A stretch of DNA of 64,000 bases from Pyrenophora tritici-repentis (lineage: Eukaryota; Ascomycota; Dothideomycetes; Pleosporales; Pleosporaceae): assembly GCF_003171515.1 (NCBI RefSeq), contig NC_089396.1, positions 1,054,001 through 1,118,000 of the forward strand, given 5' to 3'. Positions 44,918-54,585 of this stretch are shown here, piece by piece. The notes beneath the pieces were generated by a model. That model ran no database searches. It had not been told where the DNA came from and saw only the letters and a list, made by a program, of their open reading frames with translations. Every line of letters begins with the position of its first letter. The first letter of the stretch is position 1. The position numbers were made by a program, and so were the translations under genes.

Positions 44918-45490
44918 GCATTCGCCGCAATACCATGTCATCAAGTCATGACTTCCTACCAAGCATCATTTACAGCGGGCCCTGCGTGGTTTGATATTCT
45001 GGTCATCGGAAACATTCTTTTCAGATACCGATTTGCATCTTGACGACATTACGACCGTACTAAATTTCTCCCGACACAATTATTTTCTCATTCTCTTTGG
45101 CTGGTGGCGACGATGTTGATTGCAAGGCGTTTGTGCAATTCAAGAGGTTGCCTGAATAACTTGGCAGCGGCGGCCATTGTTGTAATGCATTTTTGAACTT
45201 AAGTGAACAAGCACGATACCATTTGATAGCTCGTATTGAGAACAATAGAGGCAATTTGGGGAAGTTTAGTGTTTGTGCGTGAATCATGTTCAGTGTCTTC
45301 ATCATGGCCTTGGGCTGCCGCAGTTCAAGCCTTTAGTAGCGCAAAGTCGCCGGTCGGCGGGGATCAGCCCCACTAGCTAAGGGTCCATGCGCCGATTTTC
45401 TTCCCAAGTTAACGCGTGCGAAATTTCAACTTTCTTTTCTTCCCTCCCCTTCCCCACAAGAAATCGAGGCACTGAAAGCAGCATCACATC
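44918..45490. other. Intergenic, CTP synthase promoter
   Basis: No coding frame of note. A CT-rich block (TTTCTTTTCTTCCCTCCCC) lies about 40-60 bp before the CTP synthase ATG, typical of strong housekeeping promoters in filamentous fungi. Confidence 0.5.
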
Positions 45491-47661
45491 ATGAAGTACG
45501 TGCTTGTCTCTGGAGGTGTCATCAGCGGCGTGGGGAAGGTAAGATGCTGGACGCCGTACCTTTGATCTCAACTAATGCGTATATGTAGGGCATCATAGGT
45601 AAGCTTTTCTGATATGTGCGAGGGGCTCCTCGTCGTACTTCAAGACTCTACATGAAATCAAAGTCCCCCAGATAATGCTTTGGCTATTTCAAGAGCTAAG
45701 CTTCTCGGGGCACGCCATGACAGCGGCTCTGTAGAGCCCCTCATTCTCGAGACCATTCAACCCGTAGTGAAACCAATTAACGCGCCACAGCCTCGTCCAC
45801 TGGTCTCTTGCTTAAGACGATTGGCCTCAAGATAAGTGCATTGGGTTGACGCGCTCTGTAAAGCATACTGACTGCTCAGCACGTCTCGTCGATCAAGGTT
45901 GACCCATATCTCAATGTCGACGCAGGAACGATGAACCCGAAGGAGTAGGTTGCGTCGCGACTTCCAAAACTCCATAGACTAAAAGCCATAGACACGGCGA
46001 AGTTTTCGTCCTCTCTGACGGCGGTGAAGTTGACCTTGATCTCGGCAACTACGAGCGTTACCTCAACATCACCCTAACCCGCGATAACAACATCACCACG
46101 GGCAAGATCTACCAGCACGTCATCGAGCGCGAGCGCAAGGGCGACTATTTGGGTAAAACCGTACAAGTCGTCCCTCACATTACCGATGCGATTCAAGACT
46201 GGATCGAGAAGGTCGCGCGGATACCGGTCGATGACTCAGGTGAAGAGCCCGATGTCTGCATAATTGAGTTGGGAGGCACAGTGGGCGATATCGAGAGCAT
46301 GCCGTTCATCGAGGCTATGAGTCAGCTGAGGCGGCGGGCAGGTAAGAACAACTTCATGCAGATTCACGTCTCGTATGTGCCCGTTATACATGGAGAGCAG
46401 AAGACGAAGCCTACGCAGCAGGCTATCAAGGCAGTCAGGAGTAATGGTCTGATCCCAGATCTGGTATGTGCTGCACGCTTATCATGTTGGAATTGCATAG
46501 TTAACTGTTCAGATTGCTTGCCGCTGCGAACGCGAACTCGAAGCCTCCGCTGTCGAAAAGATTGCCCACTTCTGCCAGGTTGAGAACGAGCAGGTGCTTG
46601 TTGTCAGGGATATGCCATCCATCTACCAGGTTCCTATGCTTCTTGAACAACAAAAACTGATCCCCATGGTTCGTCAGTTCCTCGCACTTGAGGGTCTCAC
46701 AATCACTCCTCACATGACGCAAAAAGGGAAGCACACCTGGAATGAATGGAAATCACTTACCGGCCATGATACGCGCTTCCATGATTCTGTCACGATTGCC
46801 CTTGTCGGCAAGTATGTGGAGCTCCAGGACTCATATCTTTCCGTTGTCAAGTCACTAGAACACGCTACGATGCGGTGCAGGAAGAAGCTGGATATCTGCT
46901 GGGTCGACTCTGACCATCTGGAACTGAAGTGTCAAACGACGGATCCAGCAAAGTTCCACGACGCATGGCACAAGGTTGTCAAGGCAGCTGGTATCCTCGT
47001 GCCTGGTGGTTTCGGTCAGCGTGCCACAGAAGGCATGATCGCAGCAGCCAAGTGGGCGCGTGAGAACAAGACACCATACCTCGGTATCTGCCTGGGTATG
47101 CAGATCGCAGTGATTGAGTACGCACGCAATGTTTGCGGTATCAAAAACGCAACATCGGAGGAGTTCAACGGCGACGCCGAGAACAAGCTCGTCATGTTCA
47201 TGCCCGAAGTCGACAAGACCACAATGGGCGCGTCTATGCGTCTCGGTCTCCGCCCTACGCTGTTCCAACCCGGCAGCGAATGGTCCCGTCTCCGTGCTCT
47301 ATACGCCGGCAAGGAAGAAATCCTAGAGCGCCATCGCCACCGCTACGAAGTCAACCCAGACTACATTGACATCCTAGAGAAGGGAGGCTTGACCTTTGTC
47401 GGCAAGGACGACGCTGGTGTACGCATGGAGGTTATCGAGATTAAGGACCACCCCTGGTACGTCGGCGTACAGTTCCACCCCGAGTACCTCTCCCGCGTCT
47501 TGGACCCCAGCAGACCTTACCTCGGTTTCGTTGCTGCCAGCGCGGGTATGCTCGACCAGATCACACACGAGTACCAACAGGGTGGCGCAAACGGCGTTGG
47601 GGCTGAAGGCATTGCCAACGGTGTCAGCGGCCTCAAGATCAACGGCGACGCGAGCTTCTAG
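45491..47661 (+). CDS. URA7: CTP synthase (593 aa)
   Basis: Makes CTP from UTP, ATP and glutamine in the cytosol, often in filaments. The six exons 45491-45538, 45589-45598, 45791-45831, 45883-45944, 45992-46463 and 46513-47661 are in frame and rebuild an ungapped family sequence. The N-terminal amidoligase has [29 protein letters not shown], then [30 protein letters not shown] and [11 protein letters not shown]. The glutaminase half has GICLGMQ (nucleophilic Cys), and QFHPEY (His/Glu). The second exon is only 10 nt. The intron after exon 3 seems to be AT-AC rather than GT-AG. All catalytic residues are present; length matches yeast Ura7 (579 aa). Confidence 0.95.
45589..45598 (+). other. 10-nt micro-exon of the CTP synthase gene
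   Basis: GGCATCATAG lies between a TGTAG acceptor and a GTAAGC donor. It supplies Gly-Ile-Ile and the first base of Ala in the conserved GKGII(A/L)ASS segment. Without it both the frame and the nucleotide-binding motif fail. Confidence 0.8.
45832..45882 (+). other. Probable AT-AC (U2-type) intron in CTP synthase
   Basis: 51 bp starting ATAAGT and ending CAGCAC, with a TACTGAC branch-point motif 10 bases before the end. Removing exactly this segment joins GLK to VSSIKVDPY, matching the family (GLKVTSIKIDPY in yeast) without gain or loss. No GT-AG pair nearby gives an open, family-like junction. Confidence 0.7.
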
Positions 47662-48473
47662 GTGCGCTCTCTTCTTTGGCCGTGAATGTGTGATGGCGAT
47701 AGAGTGGTGAATCAGGTAGCTGTCGAGCATATGCACCAGCGCCTGTTTTGGGTAAGAATGCGGGGATAGAAGGTGTTGCGTCAAATGGGTCATCATCATC
47801 TATTCATCTTGGCCTGGAGTTTCGGGGATATCAGCCATGGAAGTTATGAAAACACAACCAATCTCTTCTATCTGACGACAGACACGTGCAAATGATATAC
47901 GTTATTAGCTATAGATCAGGAATGAGAAGATCAAAAGCATTATCACTCCGATATACCAGACAGCGAAGCTCTCACACTTATTCTTGTTTCATGCTGTGAT
48001 TCCTGTAGTTGTGATGACAGAAATGTCAAAGCATTAGTTCTTATAAAAGCCCATTCACAAAAGAGTCCAATCAACTGCAAAGTTTGTCTCCTCAAGCAAA
48101 GATGTTCTTAGTGTACAAGTTATAACCATTGATTTGGGGTATCTCTTCCGCCCTACCAAACACCTATCCGACCATCTATCTAGTATGGAGAAAATCTATG
48201 CTATTACATGCATGATGCCTCATTTGCCACATTCCCCGATAAGACGCCATGCAAATGCGCTCTTCACATCCCCCTGCCTAACAATCATCTTGATCGAGAG
48301 TCATCTCTGCCGGCCGGTGCTATACCAGGTTGAAGTGTCATACCTCTCTTTCGTGTGCGAATATATCCGTGGTTTTCGACAATGGAACCTTGCTGAAGAT
48401 GTGGAAAAGGCGACGTCGCTGCGCTGCATAGGATAGCACATTGACAGCAAATCGGTCGACATGCCGTGATCGA
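47662..48473. other. Convergent intergenic region
   Basis: Space between the stops of CTP synthase and Sds22. It is AT-richer with only short frames; both 3' untranslated regions are expected here. Confidence 0.55.
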
Positions 48474-49758
48474 CTAGACTTGCTTTACGAAAGCTAAAAC
48501 ACGGATATGGTTAGTATGTGTTCATGTCGTTTACTCTCCTCGCAAGAAAATTGGGAGAAATCGGGGAAAGGGCAAACTTACTAGCATCAATCTGCACCAC
48601 CTGCGGCAGCGCTAACCTAACCTTATTCCTGTACAGCGCGGGCTGACTCCTCTGCAATGGATTGCCCTCAAAGTATACAGTTTCCAACTCCTCCTTGTCC
48701 CTTAGCTCGCGCTCGATCTCCGCGTAATCGCTCAACTTGCAGTTGCTGGCCCAGAACTCCGTCAAGTGCTTCAGGCTTTTGAGGCCGCTCAGGTGTTCAA
48801 TGGGGTTCGCACTGATGTCAATGACGCGCAGGTTGGTGTTGTTGTCGAGACCAGTTAGTTCGGTGAGCAAGTTGTGCGAGATGTGTAGTTCTTCGAGGTT
48901 GGTCAGGTTTTCGAGGCCGGTGATGGTGCGCAGGCGGTTGGACTGGATGGATAATATTTTGAGGTTGGAGAGAGTGTCAAGGCCTTTTATTTCGGTAATC
49001 TTGTTCTTGCCGAGCCAGAGCTCTTCCAACGCGGTGAGGGTTTCCAGGCCTTGGATTTCGCGCACGCGGTTCGCGCCGAGTTCAATCTGGCGGAGGTTCG
49101 ATAGGCCCTCAAGGTTCTCGATTGTGCTGATCTTGTTTTGCACAAAGTAGAGGTCTTTGAGCTTGGTGAGGTGATTGAGGCGCTTCATGTGCTTGATCTT
49201 GTTGAAGGAGAGGTCGAGCGAGGTAAGCTCGGTGAAGGCGTCGAGACCTTTGATGTGCGCGATGAGGTTGTCGTACAGATCAATTTCTGTAAGTGTGGGT
49301 GCGGAATCTGGAGGGATAGCGATGCTTTCTATGCGATTTTGGCGGAGGCAGAGACGCTGTGGTGTTTAGTATGATTGAATATTTGAAACGAGAGCGTGCT
49401 GCAATACCTTCATCTGCTTGAACCTCTCCAGCCGTAACGACGTCATATCTGAGATCTTGCAGTGTACCAATTCTATCTCCTCCTCGTCTTCTGGTGTGTC
49501 ATCCAACAAGTCCTCGTCCGCAGCCAACTGTTCGGGCGGTGGGCCTTCGTCGTCTGAAACTTCTGGGTCGCTCACCACTTGCGCATGTGGATCTCTTGGC
49601 TCGTCGGTGAGCGACATTTTATCTATGCGTAGCTTGCCGTCCCACCCGCTACTGTCTCGCGGCTTGTGATCTTCTTTGTCTTCATCGTGTGTCTCGTTCG
49701 CGTCGGCCGTGGCCGCGGGGTCGCGCTCGCTGTGCGGGGCAGATTCTGGTTCAGTCAT
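48474..49758 (-). CDS. SDS22: Sds22, leucine-rich-repeat regulator of protein phosphatase 1 (381 aa)
   Basis: Binds and steers the PP1 catalytic subunit in the nucleus and at mitosis. Three exons (49758-49408, 49356-48582, 48493-48474) join in frame. An acidic, Asp/Glu-rich N-terminus (about 90 residues) is followed by about eleven 22-residue LRRs of the SDS22 class, for example LKDLYFVQNKISTIENLEGL, LEELWLGKNKITEIKGLDTL and LEELHISHNLLTELTGL. The family cap follows: ELETVYFEGNPLQ and LALPQVVQIDA. The last 20-nt exon completes the end as DATFVKQV, the conserved IDAT(F/Y)V terminus. Start chosen at MTEPESAPH. Confidence 0.95.
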
Positions 49759-50410
49759 GTTGAGAGGGGCGTGTGCGTGTTTATGAGGGACCGACTGTAG
49801 GCCTCTGGAACAAGCAGAGGTGATGTTGTAAGACGTGCTTTCTAGATCGCGGCACTGCTGGAATTTGTGGGTGATTGTGTAAGCGTCTAAGTTACGTCGT
49901 TTACGTTGTTGGTTGCTAGGTAAGCTCTGGCCAGGCAAGGGTTCAGCGGGGTGACGATCGTCGTCAATCAAGTTTAGCCAGCAATACGCCAGCGCTACGC
50001 CATCATGCCTGACAACCAGATCGACGCTATAAAAACGCGGCGGGAGAGTTCGTATTTTTTACTAGTGCATTCATGACGGCGAAACCGTCGGCACTTGCAA
50101 GAACAACGTCCTAGTCTTCCACTCAACCCCCACGTTTGCGGCTAGAGGCTATGCAGCGCACAGGGTCATTAAGCATTAGACTATCACCCACACGTTACAT
50201 TGTTCCTTTCCTAAAAAAACTAAAATGATAACCTTCTTAAGTTATGGCATGTGCCATACTTAAACACGTTTTGTTAGAGACTGTGGCTTGACAGTTTCCC
50301 CTTGTAGCGCTTGTTATCTGCAGCCACCTGCATCATCAGCCTTCAATAAGTACAGAAGATGAGTATTCTAGAGCGAGAAAAAAAAGATCCTTCCTGCCTT
50401 CAAGCAAAAA
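49759..50410. other. Sds22 upstream region, no gene recognised
   Basis: Presumed Sds22 promoter and leader, then AT-rich spacer leading into the 5S gene. No RNA gene or coding frame recognised in between. Confidence 0.5.
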
Positions 50411-50529
50411 ACATACAACAGCGGGGATTCGCCAGTGGTCACCCACCTGACTACTAATCCGCCGGTACACCGCTTGAGTACCGCTGAGCGAACGGGAAGC
50501 GCTATTCTCGATGTCCTATGGTCGTATGT
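50411..50529 (-). rRNA. 5S rRNA gene, copy A
   Basis: On the minus strand a 119-nt segment begins ACATACGACCATAG and ends GTTGTATGT, the complementary ends typical of Pezizomycotina 5S rRNA. Internally it has GGATTAGTAGTCAGGTGGGT and GTGACCACTGGCGAATCCCC, the loop E and helix IV region. A run of T's follows directly and can serve as the RNA polymerase III terminator. It differs from copy B by one base. Dispersed single 5S genes are normal in filamentous ascomycetes. Confidence 0.85.
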
Positions 50530-50619
50530 GAAAGAGCTGCGGGTTGCTAGCGTTATGACCAAAGGTACAGAGGTGCCTTTCAAAAGTTCTTGCTGACAGG
50601 GGTGTCTTGATTACTACCG

Positions 50620-50865
50620 AAGTAATGCCGAAACCTCGGCAGATCTGTCCCTCCTACCCTCCTTATACTCATTGCCACCATTAAGTTTAATAATTTCTTG
50701 AATGTGAAATGGAATCCTCTCTATCCAAGCTTGTATTTGTGGTTGTGGAAGATCTCTCCAAGCTTCCTGCCATACCTTTGATGCCTCTGCTCTGTTTTTT
50801 GGAGCACCTTTCCTCGTTGTTCTCCTTTTTAACCATGACTAGGCTGGCTCAATAGCGTTGAGGTC
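50620..50865 (-). pseudogene. Tc1 transposase, C-terminal piece
   Basis: Reads DLNAIEPA, stop, SWLKRRTTRKGAPKNRAEASKVWQEAWRDLPQ and IQAWIERIPFHIQEIIKLNGGNEYKEG, the usual end of Tc1-like DD34E transposases. The stop replaces the Trp of the EPAW motif (TGG to TAG at 50839-50841). The Glu in IEP is the third catalytic residue. The rest of the gene continues at 53805, beyond the inserted element. Confidence 0.8.
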
Positions 50866-51117
50866 ATCGAACACCAACTTTTCGAGATGACAAAAAGGTC
50901 CTGGATTACCCTTTTTTCATCTCAATTCCATTGAAATGCCTTCCTAGAATCAGTTTCCAACGTCTGCTTTTGCGTGCAGGCGTTGTGGCGGGCGCGCTGG
51001 CCGCTGCAACTTTGACAGAGTTGTTACCTGGCCTTAGTTGAGAGAAATCTCTGCAAATGGCCCGTGCGCCAACTGATTTTAGATGTTCGATCGAAGGCAC
51101 CCTCTACGAAACCGACA

Positions 51118-51715
51118 GAGCAACGGCTCTTCCTTAGGTATATATCTCTATTGCTGCAAAGTAATAGGCCTATATATCTAGATGCTACCTATACCCGAAC
51201 GCCCTAAACCAACTCGATATACCGACCCCATATACCGAACCGCTCCAGCACCTGCTGTCACCAGCACACTCACGAGCAAAACACCGACCAGGCACTAGAT
51301 GTATAGATCTATTCTCTCTCTTGTAGATCCCTATATACAGACGCCTACACCAAAAGCCCTCTCCACCGAACGACCTAAACCGACTCGATATACCGACCCC
51401 ATATACCGAACCGCTCTAGCACCTGCTTTCACTAGCACACGCACGAGCAAAACACCGACCAGGCACTAGATGTATAGATCTACTATCTCTCTTGTAGATC
51501 CCTATATACAGACGCCTACACCAAATACCCTCTCCACCGAACGCCCTAAACCGACTCGATATACCGACCCCATATACCGAACCGCTCTAGCACCTGCTTT
51601 CACTAGCACACGCACGAGCAAAACATCGACTAGGCAATAGCTGTATAGGTCTATTATTGTTAGGTTATAATAGATTCCTGTATACAGACGCCTACACCAA
51701 AACGCCCAAAACATC
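51118..51715 (+). repeat. ~171-176-bp tandem repeats, left block
   Basis: About three and a half units, each with CGACTCGATATACCGACCCC, CATATACCGAACCGCTC, CACGAGCAAAACACCGACC and TATACAGACGCCTACACC. The last motif recurs at 51341, 51512 and 51688. The array continues at 53287 after the LTR element. Confidence 0.85.
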
Positions 51716-51857
51716 GACTATGTTGAGAATATTCCGGTCACCTGTCACGAGGACGCTAAGTCACATGACCCACACCGCTCTATATTAGCCGAGCTTTGTA
51801 TAGTTAGCAATTGACACACTTACATGCCATGACTGAGAGAGTCATTCTTTCTCAAAA

Positions 51858-51873
51858 GGTTATGAGCCCGGCT
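51858..51873 (+). other. Primer-binding site of initiator tRNA-Met half type
   Basis: GGTTATGAGCCCGGCT directly follows the left LTR; its complement is the anticodon arm of initiator tRNA-Met. The same motif follows the LTR at 5403. Confidence 0.75.
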
Positions 51874-51992
51874 TACGCGCTTGCGTGTGCATTGTGAGTG
51901 TCCGGAGTGTCGTTTCTTCGATATGGGCAGCAAGCTGGTATATGCGTGTCTACGCCAGAACAACCCAGGAGGTCGTCGCCTTCTATATTCTA

Positions 51993-52087
51993 AGACACTG
52001 GGTCGTCGCCCTGGCTGCCGCGAAGGGTATTAAGTCCTGAAGACACTGGGCCGTCGCCCTGGCTACCGCGAAGGGTATTAAGTCCGA
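51993..52087 (+). repeat. Two ~48-bp tandem units inside the small LTR element
   Basis: Two near-identical units containing GTCGCCCTGGCT and GCGAAGGGTATTAAGTCC stand side by side. They do not make a recognisable coding region. Confidence 0.7.
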
Positions 52088-52603
52088 AGAAAAATGGACT
52101 ATCGTCCGGAGAAGCTGGGAGCGTCTCGAAGATACCTTGGGCGAGTTATACCCAATTCCGACGCGCGAGTCGAAGAGAGCAATGGTTGCTCTATCCCTTT
52201 TCAACCAACCTTTTGACAACGATTCGAATACCTACCTACCGACGGTAACCATCGATTCTTCCGAAAACAACTCGAATTGCCTGCCTATCGATAGTAACCT
52301 TTCGAGACCTTCTTTTTAAACTAGTAGCTACAGTTCGACAGCTACTTTCAATTCCTTAAACTCGAAAACCTACCGTTTGACGGTGCTCGAAGTTTTTTTA
52401 CTCTCTCGAACGCTACCCACCTACCCCCACCCGATTTCTCGATCGATTTTTATCTTCTTTCCAAAGGATTTCGTTAAATAAACGCAAAGAAGCAAAGGCT
52501 TATATAACGATGGGGGAGAATAAGGGTGTTAGGGTCTGGAGCCCTGAATAGGACACAGACAAGGAGGCAGGAGCGGAGGAACGGAGCGGGGACAACAAGA
52601 GAG

Positions 52604-52769
52604 GAGAGCGTACATAGCTAGAGTACTGGGAGTACTAAGCTAGGGGAGCGCTAGGATAGAGGAGAGCGTACACAGCTAGAGTACTGGGAGTACCAAGCTG
52701 GGGGAGCGCTGGGACAGAGGAGAGCGTACACAGCTAGAGTACTGGGAGTACCAAGCTGAGGGAGCGCTG
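52604..52769 (+). repeat. 58-bp tandem repeat, about three units
   Basis: Units begin GAGAGCGTACACAGCTAGAG at 52604, 52662 and 52720, with a few substitutions between the first and the others. They lie in the non-coding interior of the small LTR element. Confidence 0.85.
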
Positions 52770-52846
52770 ACTCTCACGTAGGAGTCGAGGGAGAGTCGGT
52801 ATGTTGGTGATATCGATTCTACCTTGATTTTCAAACGCGAAAATTC

Positions 52847-52925
52847 TCTCGACCTTCTTTCTCGACCTTCTTTCTCGACCTTCTTTCTCGACCTTCTCTC
52901 TCGACCTTCTTTCTCGACCTTCTTT
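52847..52925 (+). repeat. 13-bp tandem repeat
   Basis: About six units of TCGACCTTCTTTC with slight variation. On the minus strand they spell Lys/Glu/Arg-rich low complexity that is not a credible gene. Confidence 0.8.
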
Positions 52926-53286
52926 CCTCAACTCTTCACTCGGCCGATACCTCACTTTACTTGAGGGACTCGCAACGTAACGGCCACTATAGGGTGACAG
53001 GGAGGTTTCATTCTTGTTGACAAGGCACTTCTGGGGGAGTGTTGGAAAGTGCATGCAAGGCGTTCAGTGGAAGCATATAAAGGGAGAAGAAGCTTCGACT
53101 GCAAGACCTATACAAAGTAGTGGGTACAGCTGATCGGCTTATGGGGGAGTGTTGAGAATATTCCGGTCACCTGTCACGAGGACGCTAAGTCACATGACCC
53201 ACACCGCTCTATATTAGCCGAGCTTTGTATAGTTAGCAATTGACACACTTACATGCCATGACTGAGAGAGTCATTCTTTCTCAACA

Positions 53287-53522
53287 GACTAGGTAATAGC
53301 TGTATAGATCTATTCTGTCTTGTAGATCCCTATATACAGACGCCTACACCAAATACCCTCTCTACCGAACGCCCTAAACCGACTCGATATACCGACCCCA
53401 TATACCGAACCGCTCCAGCACCTGCTTTCACTAGCACACGCACGAGCAAAACATCGACCAGGCAATAGCTGTATAGATCTATTCTCTCTCTTGTAGATCC
53501 CTATATACAGACGCCTACACAA
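53287..53522 (+). repeat. ~171-bp tandem repeats, right block
   Basis: Continuation of the left block after the LTR element, starting with the duplicated GACTA. The motif ACGCCTACAC recurs at 53340 and 53511, 171 bp apart. Confidence 0.85.
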
Positions 53523-53804
53523 AACAACAGACAGACACTGTATAAAACTACAAACAATATTTCTTTTCGCAAAGAGCTCGCTGTTACATCTCTTTCTGTT
53601 CACCACACTGCTCTTTAGCACCCGCGCCAATGGAAGACTAGCTCGGAAATTGGACTACGCAACTATCCTCCAAATTGTACAAGACCTATAGAAACTCCAT
53701 ATTGAACAACATACATAGAACGGCTTAGCCAAAGTCCTACATAGTCACCGACTGATACAGGACTCTAATGGAAATATAATAATAATAATAATAGCGTTGA
53801 GGTC

Positions 53805-54577
53805 TGGTGAATTGCCACACCAGAGGAGCTTCACCACGCTCTCCCTTTCGTATACCAGACGTTGGGCATAGTGAGCATGTGAAGGAGCCTTGTCTTCTTG
53901 AACGAGAGTACCTGGTCTCTTTCTCTGACACTCCTTAGCAAAGGGGAGAAGCTTTAGGATAAGAACCTGAGATTGATAGCGCCACTAATTAATACTACTA
54001 CTACCATCACGAATTAGCTTGCCAGTCTCTTTTGTCCATCTCCATTGAGGAGATTTGCCAGGCTTGTTCCTCAACCCTATCCTCTTCATGCCCGTTAAGA
54101 GCTCCCACTCATCTCTCATAACTGGCTCTAGGATCTCATTCATCTGTGCAATCTTAAGAGCTGCTTCTCTCTTCTCCTGTGCTGTCTCAGGTCTCCAGAC
54201 ATGACAGGGACCCTTATGATCATAAGAGAAGCAGCCCCAGAACATAAACTCAGAGTATCCCTTCCACCTCTCTCGAATAACAGACTTTGTAAAGGCCTCA
54301 TCTGCCTTTCTCCATACACGATAGCTACCACGCCGGTGGTTAAGCACAACAGAGGTCTCATCAGACCAGATAACGTTCTTCTAATCGTTAAGCGTCCAGT
54401 CCTTATAGGCAAGACACCAGTCAAGCCTCTCCTGTCTCATCTTCTTCGTCAACCTAGGCTTCCTCGTCGGCTTCGTCTTGTTGTATCCTGCTGCTTTAAG
54501 GACTCTCCACACCGTGATAGATGAAACGTCGTAACCGTGAAGACTAAGATCACCAGCTATATCAGCACAGCTCTTCT
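53805..54577 (-). pseudogene. Tc1 transposase, central piece
   Basis: Minus-strand segment with a Tc1-type catalytic core. SITVWRVLKAAGYNKTKPTRKPRLT is the end of the DNA-binding half. VIWSDETSVVLNHRRG carries the first catalytic Asp, just after a TAG stop (54381-54383) where Trp is expected. FMFWGCFSYDHKGPCHVW follows, and VQEDKAPSHAHYAQ carries the second Asp. Joining to the piece at 50865 puts 34 residues between the second Asp and the Glu (DD34E). A further frame break occurs near 53985-53995. It stops at the duplicated AATAGCGTTGAGGTC on one side and at the hAT copy on the other. Confidence 0.8.
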
Positions 54578-54585
54578 CTCGTCTA

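Larger units (their letters stand above)
51721..53286 (+). mobile_element. Small non-coding copia-type LTR element (1,566 bp)
   Basis: Two 137-bp LTRs (51721-51857 and 53150-53286) begin TGTTGAGAATATTCC and end CTTTCTCAACA (AAAA in the left copy). GACTA is duplicated on both sides (51716-51720 and 53287-53291). A tRNA-Met half primer site follows the left LTR and a polypurine run (ATGGGGGAG) precedes the right. The 1.3-kb interior has no gag or pol frame, only tandem repeats, so it is non-autonomous. It sits inside the tandem array and was mobilised by proteins from another element. Confidence 0.85.
50866..53789 (+). mobile_element. Insertion with 15-bp target duplication and (ATA)n tail, carrying tandem repeats
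   Basis: AATAGCGTTGAGGTC occurs on both sides (50851-50865 and 53790-53804) and is present only once in the reconstructed Tc1 gene, so it is a target-site duplication. The insert ends in an ATA-type microsatellite (53775-53790) right at the right-hand copy. A long, variable duplication plus a simple-repeat 3' tail is the mark of target-primed (LINE-dependent) insertion. No reverse transcriptase is left inside. Without the nested LTR element the insert is about 1.35 kb, mostly ~171-bp tandem repeats. It could be a non-autonomous LINE-mobilised element. Confidence 0.6.

Noticed and set aside
52734..53054. 106-codon Lys/Glu/Arg-rich minus-strand frame
   Set aside because: Its body is a translation of the 13-bp tandem repeat inside a non-coding LTR element.
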